The translations under genes and the position numbers were made by a program. This document shows, in pieces, positions 1-6,339 of a stretch of DNA of 8,775 bases. Under the pieces are notes generated by a model that saw only the letters and a program-made list of their open reading frames with translations, did not search any database and was not told where the DNA came from. Location of the stretch: NCBI GenBank assembly GCA_900544465.1, contig UQVT01000075.1:1-8775 (forward strand), given 5' to 3'. How positions within the stretch are numbered: the first letter of the stretch is position 1; each line of letters starts with the position of its first letter. The stretch is from an uncultured Collinsella sp. (GTDB lineage Bacteria > Actinomycetota > Coriobacteriia > Coriobacteriales > Coriobacteriaceae).

Positions 1-795
1 GTGCTGGTTGTTGGCAACACCGCATATGTTGACGATGACTTTTGTGCCAAGGCGTTCCCCGGGGACCATGTCCAGGTTGTCGCCGCGCAGGACACGCGTC
101 GCGACGAGTCGTCGCCCCATGCCTCGTGGAAAGAGCTTCTGCAGCACTTGGATCAGGCCTACGAGTTCGACCGCGTGGTCTACCTGTCTAATTACCTTAC
201 CCCGCATATCGATAGCGTGGGCGATATCGAGCTGCTGCGTTCGGTCTTTCGCGCCTGCATGGGTCGCCGGATCCAGCTGTTGTATATAGCAGGGCCCGCA
301 GGTGCCGAGGGTGCCGCCGATGCCGCGGGGCGAACGGGCAAGGGCATTATCGCGCACGCAGCCAACGACCTGTGCCGCTACTACGCTGCTCGCGATGGCG
401 TTCAGACCAAGATCCTGCGCGTGCCCTTCCTGTACACTGCCTCCGCCGCGCTGGAAGATCCGTTTTTGGTGCCGTTGTTCGATGCGTGCTCAACTGGATC
501 GGTCGCTCTGCAGGGCGCGCAGGATGCGGCGTTTCCCCTGCTGTGTGCCGAGGAGCTTGCGGTGCTGGTGCGCCGCATCTTCGATAGCTGGGATGGTAAC
601 TTTGAGACGCTCGACGTTGCCGATACCTTCCATCACGCGTCAGGTGAGGTGGGCGAGGCCCTCAAGGCGCTGTTCCCAGGGCTTTCAGTTGCCTATGGCG
701 ATTCTGCCGGCTACGCCCTGCCCGTCAGCGACGTCGTTCGCGTGCGCTATGGCTGGTTTCAGCGTTACGACTTGCTGCGAGATCTTTCGACCATT
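1..795 (+). other. Pseudo-SDR (epimerase/dehydratase-like) domain of PelD fusion
   Basis: Residues 1-265 follow the extended-SDR plan: a first beta strand and turn (LVVGNTAYVD), a VVYLSNY strand (59-65), an LLYIAGP strand (93-99), and the helix DLCRYYA followed by KILRVPFLY (137-145), the usual position of the LRxxNVYG strand. The key residues are lost. The NAD-binding GxxGxxG becomes GxxAxxD (G5, A8, D11). The catalytic Ser position after the third strand is Ala/Gly (97-98). By alignment on the RYYA helix, the catalytic Tyr and Lys are replaced by Lys114 and Ala118. The domain is therefore probably not an active epimerase and more likely acts in ligand sensing or assembly. The alignment was made by eye, so exact residue equivalences are approximate. 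Confidence 0.7.
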
Positions 796-2133
796 CAAGC
801 GCGTTGGGGTGCTGGCCGCGCAAAGAAGGTCAACCCCTTGCGCGCCGCCATCGACCGCATCCGGATGTGCACGCTGCCTATTAAATGCCTAGAGACGGGC
901 GTTGCCTGGGTTCTGTTCGAGGTACTGGAGCATTTGTTCTCCCAATCGGCCCAGCTCAACGTGCTCGATTATCGCCTGCTCTTCGTGGTGTTGATCGGCA
1001 CGCTGTATGGCTTGGACTTTGGCCTGGTTGCGGCGCTGCTGGCGTCGGTGGGTTTGGCCGCGAGCTACTTTACCCAGTATGGCTATACCTTCCAGGGTCT
1101 CTTTTACGAGCCGTCCAACTGGCTGCCGTTTATTGCGTACTTTGTGGTGGGTGCCGTGTGCGGCTATGTGCAGCTGCGCAACAGCGAAGCCATTAGGGCG
1201 GAGCGCGATCAAAACGAGCTCGTGCGCAACCGCAATACGTTCCTTACGCAGCTCTACCACGACGCGATCGAGGACAAGCGCGCGTACAGGCGCCAGATCG
1301 TGGGTCGCCACGACAGCTTTGGCAAGATCTTTGCCGTGACGCAGGAGCTCGACGTACTCAACCCGCGCGACATCTATCGCAAGTGCTGCGAGCTTCTGGG
1401 CGAGATCCTCGAGAACGATTCGGTGGCGATCTACCATGTTTCGGGTGGGGCATTTGCACGCCTGGTGGCAGCAAGTCCCGCGATTGCCGAAGATGCCGCA
1501 CGTTCGCTCACGCTTGAGCAGCTTGCCCCTCTTTTGGGCGACGGGGGTCGTTCGAACCTGTGGGTGAACCGCGAGCTGACGCCGGGGCTTCCCATGTTTG
1601 GATACACGATCGAGCGCGACGGGGCACCCGCCGTGTTGATCTTTGTGCGTAGTGCGGCCGAAAACCAAATGACCCTCTATTATCAAAACCTGTTCCGCAT
1701 CTTGTGCGGGCTGGTCGAAAGCGCGCTGGGCCGTGCCTTTGACTATGAGGCGGTGGCGCAGGATAAACGCTGCGTTGATGGCACTTGCGTGCTCAAGCAG
1801 GCCGCCTTTGGCCAAGAGCTCGCGGCGGAGCAGGCGCTGGCAGATAGCAAGATGGGGAGTTTTTTGCTCCTGCGCGTGGTACCGGGCATGAAGCCTGTCG
1901 GCGAGCTGGTGGGCGCAATTGGGTCGGCAATCCGCGAGAGCGACGCGGCGGGCTTGGTCGACGGCGACGTGCTCTACCTGCTTATGCGCCAGGCAAAGGC
2001 GTGCGATCTTCCCATTATCCGCGAGCGCCTGAGCGCAAAGCAGATTGTGGTGGAGCCCGTCGATGGCGAGGACATCGTGGCGTTGCTGCAGCACATCTCT
2101 TACACCGGTGACGGTGAGGGGGGTGCCGCTTGA
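1..2133 (+). CDS. pelD: PelD-like c-di-GMP receptor with N-terminal degenerate SDR domain
   Basis: This protein is the likely regulatory subunit of the Pel polysaccharide synthase, sitting in the cytoplasmic membrane and activating polymerisation when it binds c-di-GMP. Residues 1 to about 265 look like an extended SDR/epimerase fold. About four membrane segments follow (roughly 294-314, 322-337, 338-357, 373-391), then a charged helix (392-435), a GAF-like domain (about 440-580) and a GGDEF-like domain (about 585-700). The GGDEF active site is replaced by DGDVL (654-658), but the inhibitory-site motif RESD (645-648) stands exactly five residues before it, so the protein probably binds c-di-GMP without making it. 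At 710 aa it is much longer than the roughly 455 aa of Pseudomonas PelD; the SDR domain accounts for most of the excess. The GTG at base 1 is the first in-frame start in the window, and the true start may lie further left. The assignment rests on domain order plus the pelE-A-F-G genes downstream. Confidence 0.85.
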   Translation: MLVVGNTAYVDDDFCAKAFPGDHVQVVAAQDTRRDESSPHASWKELLQHLDQAYEFDRVVYLSNYLTPHIDSVGDIELLRSVFRACMGRRIQLLYIAGPAGAEGAADAAGRTGKGIIAHAANDLCRYYAARDGVQTKILRVPFLYTASAALEDPFLVPLFDACSTGSVALQGAQDAAFPLLCAEELAVLVRRIFDSWDGNFETLDVADTFHHASGEVGEALKALFPGLSVAYGDSAGYALPVSDVVRVRYGWFQRYDLLRDLSTIQARWGAGRAKKVNPLRAAIDRIRMCTLPIKCLETGVAWVLFEVLEHLFSQSAQLNVLDYRLLFVVLIGTLYGLDFGLVAALLASVGLAASYFTQYGYTFQGLFYEPSNWLPFIAYFVVGAVCGYVQLRNSEAIRAERDQNELVRNRNTFLTQLYHDAIEDKRAYRRQIVGRHDSFGKIFAVTQELDVLNPRDIYRKCCELLGEILENDSVAIYHVSGGAFARLVAASPAIAEDAARSLTLEQLAPLLGDGGRSNLWVNRELTPGLPMFGYTIERDGAPAVLIFVRSAAENQMTLYYQNLFRILCGLVESALGRAFDYEAVAQDKRCVDGTCVLKQAAFGQELAAEQALADSKMGSFLLLRVVPGMKPVGELVGAIGSAIRESDAAGLVDGDVLYLLMRQAKACDLPIIRERLSAKQIVVEPVDGEDIVALLQHISYTGDGEGGAA
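1933..1974 (+). other. c-di-GMP I-site (RxxD) and degenerate GGDEF of PelD
   Basis: These bases encode R645-E-S-D648, five spacer residues, then D-G-D-V-L (654-658) in the slot where GGDEF cyclases carry their signature. In active cyclases RxxD lies five residues ahead of GGDEF, so the spacing is canonical. The receptor function of PelD in Pseudomonas uses this RxxD, while its active site is also degenerate. Cyclase activity is unlikely, because the second Gly and the Asp remain but the Glu and Phe positions are Val and Leu. Confidence 0.8.
2116..2123 (+). promoter_or_regulatory. Ribosome binding site fixing the TTG start of pelE
   Basis: GAGGGGGG lies six bases before a TTG that overlaps the pelD stop in the form TTGA. 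No nearer ATG or GTG fits the membrane-segment start of PelE, and the RBS lies inside the last codons of pelD, which implies translational coupling. Confidence 0.65.
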
Positions 2134-3035
2134 TCTCGCTTGTCGTTGCTGCCGTCTTGCTGCTGATTCATGCGCTGGTTTGCCTGATGCTGTGGACGCT
2201 CATGAAGCTGGGCCTGCTGCCGGTGCGCGGGCACATGCTGGCTGTGATAGTGCTGGTGCCGCTGTGGGGCCCGTTGTTGGTGGTTCTGCTATCGGTCCGC
2301 AGCGCGATGTTTGGCGAGGGGCTGAAAGAGTCTGCGCTGGAGTCGCTGCGCTTCAACGACGATCTGCATCGCAGCATCCTAGTGCACGAACGTGATGCCG
2401 ATGCAGGCGTAGTGCCGCTCGAGGAGGCGCTCATCGTCAACGACCCGGCATACCGGCGCCGCCTAATGCTTTCCATGCTCACCGAGGAGCCCGACGCGTA
2501 CCTGGCGCAGCTGCAGGCGGCTAAGCTTAACGACGACGTTGAGGTGGCGCACTATGCCGCGACGGCGGTGGCGCAGATCTCCAAGGAGTCCGATCTTAAA
2601 CTGCAGCAGCTGGAGCATGCCTTTAAGACAGACCCGAGCGCGCAAAACCTCAACGAATACTGCGATTTTCTTGGTGAATACTTGGGCTCGGGTTTGGCTG
2701 AGGGGCGCGTGGCTCAGATTCAGCGCCAACAGTACGCGCGCCTGCTTGCGCGTCGCTGCGAGCGCGAAGACACTTTTGAGCTGCGCATTCGATACGCGAC
2801 GGCGCTGGCCGATGTCGGACAGATCGACGAGGCGCAGGTCGTGACCGACCAGCTGGTGCTCGACGTGCCCGAGGAGCAGGAGGTTTGGATGCTTTGCCTG
2901 CGGCTGGCCGTGATGCGCCACAACGGTGTCGAGGTTCACCGTGTGATCGATGCGATTGACAAGCAACATGTGTATTTGAGCGCCGACAACCGCGAAAAGT
3001 TGGCGTTTTGGCGCGACGGGGATGAGGTCCGATGA
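2130..3035 (+). CDS. pelE: PelE-like membrane protein with helical (TPR/HEAT-like) repeats
   Basis: Likely the PelE subunit of the Pel synthase complex, a membrane-anchored scaffold that binds the other inner-membrane components. Two hydrophobic segments at the N terminus (about 2-25 and 35-57) are followed by an all-helical, charged region (60-301). Within it, 95-165 has paired helices containing VVPLEEALIVND, RRLMLSML and a DDVEVAHYAATA block. From about 170 to 275, repeats such as ALADVGQIDEAQ resemble TPR helices. The length of 301 aa is near the roughly 330 aa of Pseudomonas PelE. The start is TTG, overlapping the pelD stop by four bases with a good RBS upstream. PelE proteins diverge strongly in sequence, so the call leans on topology and on its place between pelD and the pelA-like gene. 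Another TPR membrane protein of unknown role is the alternative. Confidence 0.82.
   Translation: MISLVVAAVLLLIHALVCLMLWTLMKLGLLPVRGHMLAVIVLVPLWGPLLVVLLSVRSAMFGEGLKESALESLRFNDDLHRSILVHERDADAGVVPLEEALIVNDPAYRRRLMLSMLTEEPDAYLAQLQAAKLNDDVEVAHYAATAVAQISKESDLKLQQLEHAFKTDPSAQNLNEYCDFLGEYLGSGLAEGRVAQIQRQQYARLLARRCEREDTFELRIRYATALADVGQIDEAQVVTDQLVLDVPEEQEVWMLCLRLAVMRHNGVEVHRVIDAIDKQHVYLSADNREKLAFWRDGDEVR
3018..3027 (+). promoter_or_regulatory. Ribosome binding site of the pelA-like gene
   Basis: GGGGATGAGG lies within the last codons of pelE, just ahead of the ATG of the deacetylase gene. The GAGG end is only four bases from the start, so the GGGG part at ten bases may also contribute. The stop and start overlap as ATGA. 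Confidence 0.5.
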
Positions 3036-4912
3036 GCGTGGCGCAACATATCCGCGACCGTGCAGGCCGCTTTCGTTGGATGGGGCTCCTCGTGGTGTGG
3101 GCGGTCTTTATTGCCATGGCCGCCGTGCTGCTAGTGGAGCGTGCCGGCGTGCAGTACAGTGCGGGCCAGCATAAGCTGGGGATGCTTGCCGCCAACGATG
3201 CGGTGCCGGCCTCCTCGGCAATCTTTGGCCAAAAGCCCACGTGCCTGGTCATTACCGATTCCGATCAAGCTGGCGTCGAGGACGTAAAGGAACAGTTCGA
3301 CCAGATTTTGCTGGACATGAAGATCGCGCACCGCGACGTGGACCTTGCTCTGGATGGTGCGGATGCCATTCCCTCGCTGACCTCCTTCGATCGCGTGATT
3401 TTGCTCATGCCGTCGCTCGATGGGCTCGGTACGCACCTGAGCGACATTATGGGTTGGGTGAGTGCTGGCGGTTCTCTTATGCTCGCCATGCCGCCGGATA
3501 ACTCGAGCTATCTGCAAGTGATTGCTTCCAAGCTTGGGATCGAATCGGCCGGATATGACTATGCGACAGCCGAAAGCATCGTGCCGAGCGAGGACTTTAT
3601 GCTGGGCGGGGGAGAGCGCTACGAGCTTTCGGATCCCTTCGATTCTTCGCTCTCGGTTTCATTGCGCGAAACGGCCCACGTATGGGCAAAGACCGGTGAC
3701 ACGGGCACGCCGCTCATTTGGTCTAACGATTGCGGCAGTGGTCACACCGTGGCGTGCAACATTGGCATCTACGACAAGGTCATGCGTGGGTTCTATGCTT
3801 CGGCCATAAGCTTGCTGGGTGATGCCACGGCCTATCCGGTCATCAACAGCGCCGTGTTCTATTTGGACGACTTTCCCAGCCCCGTGCCCTCGGGCGATGG
3901 TACTTATATCAAGCGTGACTACGGCCTTTCCATTGCCGATTTTTACACCAAGGTCTGGTGGCCCGATCTGCAAAAGCTCGCGCAAAAATATGGCATTCGC
4001 TATACCGGCGTGATGATCGAAAACTACGAGGACGCGGTCAACCAGACCGAGCCCGCGCGACAGGCCGATACCACGCAGTTTCGATATTTTGGCGGCATGC
4101 TGCTGCAGATGGGCGGCGAGCTGGGCTTTCACGGTTACAACCATCAGCCTCTGGCGCTCTGGGACACCGACTACGGCACGCTGTACGACTACAAGACTTG
4201 GAAGAACAAAGAGACGCTTGCCGCTTCGCTCAACGAACTTATCGCGTTTCAGGACGAGGTCCTGCCCAACGCTCATGGCTCGGTTTACGTGCCGCCATCG
4301 AATATCCTTTCTGCCCGAGCGCGCAAGCTCATCGGCACCGACGTTCCGCGCATTAAGACCATCGCCAGTACGTATTTTGAGGACGGCACCGATCTGCCGT
4401 ACGTACAGGAGTTTGGCGTGGCGAGCGATGGCATTGTGGAGCAGCCACGTATTGTTTCGGGCGGCATGGTCAACGATTCCTATATGCGCCTAGCCGCCGT
4501 GTCCGAGCTCAACATGCACTACGTGAGTACGCACTTTATGCACCCGGACGACCTTTTGGACCCCGATCGCGGAGCCAAGGAGGGCTGGGAGGTCTACAAG
4601 GGCGGCCTGACCGACTACCTGGACTGGCTTACCAAGTCGGCGCCCGATCTGCGGCACCAGACGGCGTCGGAGTGCTCCGGTGCCATCCAGCGCTTTTCGT
4701 CGGTTACGGTGAACGTGGATACAAGTGCAGATGCCTGGACGCTCAGCCTGGGCAATTTCCACGACGAGGCGTGGCTCATGTTCCGCGCCAATAATGGCGA
4801 GCCGGGTGCGGTGACGGGTGGCGAACTGACGCACCTTACGGGCAATCTGTATCTGCTCAAGGCAAATGATAAGACCGTGACGATCGAGCGCAAGGAGGGT
4901 GGCGATAAATGA
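3032..4912 (+). CDS. pelA: Pel polysaccharide deacetylase, membrane-anchored (PelA-type, DUF2194-like)
   Basis: Likely removes acetyl groups from the Pel polymer on the outer face of the membrane. A short cytoplasmic start is followed by one membrane anchor (about 17-36). Residues 66-265 form a flavodoxin/glutamine-amidotransferase-like domain, with a TCLVITDSD strand, LLMPSLDGLG, and a CGSGHTVACNIGIYD strand near its end. Residues about 270-510 are a CE4-like deacetylase: FYLDDFP supplies the metal and base aspartates (D279, D280), HGYNH supplies H367 and H371, VPPSN (420-424) matches the third motif, and STHFMHPDD (499-507) supplies a late His motif. A short beta-rich tail (about 555-620) ends the protein. 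Pseudomonas PelA is about 950 aa with an added glycoside hydrolase domain, which is absent here as in Gram-positive Pel loci. The gene overlaps pelE and pelF by four bases each. Deacetylase class is well supported; specificity for Pel is inferred from the neighbours. Confidence 0.87.
   Translation: MSVAQHIRDRAGRFRWMGLLVVWAVFIAMAAVLLVERAGVQYSAGQHKLGMLAANDAVPASSAIFGQKPTCLVITDSDQAGVEDVKEQFDQILLDMKIAHRDVDLALDGADAIPSLTSFDRVILLMPSLDGLGTHLSDIMGWVSAGGSLMLAMPPDNSSYLQVIASKLGIESAGYDYATAESIVPSEDFMLGGGERYELSDPFDSSLSVSLRETAHVWAKTGDTGTPLIWSNDCGSGHTVACNIGIYDKVMRGFYASAISLLGDATAYPVINSAVFYLDDFPSPVPSGDGTYIKRDYGLSIADFYTKVWWPDLQKLAQKYGIRYTGVMIENYEDAVNQTEPARQADTTQFRYFGGMLLQMGGELGFHGYNHQPLALWDTDYGTLYDYKTWKNKETLAASLNELIAFQDEVLPNAHGSVYVPPSNILSARARKLIGTDVPRIKTIASTYFEDGTDLPYVQEFGVASDGIVEQPRIVSGGMVNDSYMRLAAVSELNMHYVSTHFMHPDDLLDPDRGAKEGWEVYKGGLTDYLDWLTKSAPDLRHQTASECSGAIQRFSSVTVNVDTSADAWTLSLGNFHDEAWLMFRANNGEPGAVTGGELTHLTGNLYLLKANDKTVTIERKEGGDK
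4892..4899 (+). promoter_or_regulatory. Ribosome binding site of pelF
   Basis: AAGGAGGG is nine bases before the ATG of pelF and inside the end of the preceding gene. It is one of the strongest Shine-Dalgarno matches in the window and supports the start at 4909 over the earlier in-frame codons of other frames. Confidence 0.7.
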
Positions 4913-6336
4913 GGATCTGCTTGGTACTCGAGGGTTGCTACCCCTATGTGCACGGCGGCGTATCTACCTGGATGCATGGCTATATCCAGGCCATGCCCGA
5001 GCACGAGTTTGTGCTGTGGGTGATCGGCGCGCATGCTGCCGACCGCGGCAAGTTTGTCTACGAGCTGCCCGGCAACGTGGTCGAGGTGCACGAGGTGTTC
5101 CTGGACGATGCTCTGCGGCTTTCGGGCGAGCAACATGAAGCCAGTTTTAACGACCGCGAGCGCGAGGCGCTACGCCGCCTGGTGTCGCTCTCCAATCCGG
5201 ACTGGGACGTGCTGTTCGATATCTTTCAGCGCCGTCGCGTGCATCCGCTCTCGTTTTTGCAGAGCCGAACGTTTATGGACATCTTCCGCGACGTGTGCCT
5301 GGCCGAGTACCCCTACACGCCCTTTGCCGATGCATTCCACACCATGCGCTCCATGTTGCTTCCCGTGCTCTACCTGTTGGGCAGCGAGGTGCCGGTGGCC
5401 GATGTGTACCATGCCATCTCGACCGGCTACGGTGGCCTGCTCGCCTGCCTGGGCTCAAGCGTTCACCATGCGCCGGTGCTGCTGACCGAGCATGGCATCT
5501 ATACCCGCGAGCGCGAGGAAGAGATCATTCGCGCTGACTGGGTGGTGCCGTCGTTTAAGGACCGCTGGATTCGCTTTTTCTACCTGCTTTCGGAGGAAAT
5601 CTACCGCCGTGCCTTCCGCGTGACGAGTTTGTTCCATAACGCCCGCAAGACGCAGATCGATATGTGCTGCGATGCGGACAAATGCCTGGTCATCCCCAAC
5701 GGCATCCAGTTCAACCGCTTTAAGGATATTCCCTTAAAGCCCGATGATGGCTGGGTGGATATTGGCGCAGTGGTGCGCTTGGCGCCCATCAAGGACGTCA
5801 AGACCATGATCTATGCCTTCTTTGAGCTGCACGAGCGCCTGCCTAAGGTGCGCCTGCACATCATGGGCGGCGTGGACGACGAAGAGTACGGCGCCGAGTG
5901 CCACGCGCTGGTCGATACCCTGGGCGTGCGCGACCTGATCTTTACCGGTCGCGTCAACGTGGTCGAGTACATGGAAAAGCTCGACTTTACCATTTTGACG
6001 AGCATCTCCGAGGGCCAGCCGCTCAGCGTGCTGGAGTCGCTTGCAGCGCGCCGTCCCTGCGTGACGACCGAGGTGGGCTGCTGCCGTGAGCTTCTCGAAG
6101 GCGCCCCGGGCGACGACTTTGGCGTGGCGGGTTTTGTGACGCCGCCTATGTATCGCAAGGGCTTGGCCGATGCCATGGAACGCATGTGCACAAGCCGCGC
6201 TCGTCGCATTGAGATGGGGGAGCGCGGGCAGCGTCGCGTTGCCACGTACTTTTTGCACGAGCAGATGCTCGCCAACTATCGCGCGCTGTACGACGAGACG
6301 GCGTGTGCGTTTAACCTGCCCAGAGAGGGGGAGTAG
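4909..6336 (+). CDS. pelF: PelF, GT4 family glycosyltransferase (Pel polymerase)
   Basis: Cytosolic retaining glycosyltransferase that builds the Pel chain from UDP-linked amino sugars. The two Rossmann halves of a GT-B fold are visible. The N-terminal half has the family hallmark PYVHGGVSTW (12-21), an HAISTGYGG loop (168-176) and LTEHGIYTRERE (192-203). The C-terminal half has VIPNGI (261-266), then R290 and K295 in VVRLAPIK, which contact the donor phosphates in GT4 enzymes. TGRVNVVEY (346-354) is followed by the EX7E pair E368 and E376 in SEGQPLSVLE, and EVGCCREL (388-395) follows. All expected motifs are present, and the 475 aa length is close to the roughly 507 aa of Pseudomonas PelF. 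It starts at the ATG overlapping the upstream stop as ATGA. This is the most secure call in the window and anchors the naming of the operon. Confidence 0.95.
   Translation: MRICLVLEGCYPYVHGGVSTWMHGYIQAMPEHEFVLWVIGAHAADRGKFVYELPGNVVEVHEVFLDDALRLSGEQHEASFNDREREALRRLVSLSNPDWDVLFDIFQRRRVHPLSFLQSRTFMDIFRDVCLAEYPYTPFADAFHTMRSMLLPVLYLLGSEVPVADVYHAISTGYGGLLACLGSSVHHAPVLLTEHGIYTREREEEIIRADWVVPSFKDRWIRFFYLLSEEIYRRAFRVTSLFHNARKTQIDMCCDADKCLVIPNGIQFNRFKDIPLKPDDGWVDIGAVVRLAPIKDVKTMIYAFFELHERLPKVRLHIMGGVDDEEYGAECHALVDTLGVRDLIFTGRVNVVEYMEKLDFTILTSISEGQPLSVLESLAARRPCVTTEVGCCRELLEGAPGDDFGVAGFVTPPMYRKGLADAMERMCTSRARRIEMGERGQRRVATYFLHEQMLANYRALYDETACAFNLPREGE
6325..6333 (+). promoter_or_regulatory. Ribosome binding site fixing the GTG start of pelG
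   Basis: GAGGGGGAG lies six bases before GTG at 6340 and overlaps the final codons of pelF. The encoded start, MAGIGFELKRL, is the characteristic N terminus of PelG proteins, so the GTG choice is well supported. Confidence 0.7.
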
Positions 6337-6339
6337 CCG

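Noticed and set aside
302..892. Same-strand shadow frame of 196 codons inside pelD
   Set aside because: Cys/Arg/Ser/Pro-rich translation without motifs, and fully covered by the SDR-like domain in the main frame.
889..2094. Long antisense open frame (401 codons) opposite pelD
   Set aside because: It is rich in His, Gln, Arg and Leu with no recognisable motif, has no convincing RBS, and lies wholly opposite a gene with clear domains. Long antisense frames are common in GC-rich genes with biased third positions.
1..2133. PelD considered as an active diguanylate cyclase
   Set aside because: The signature slot reads DGDVL and the start of the domain lacks the usual DxLTGLxNR sequence, so catalysis is unlikely.
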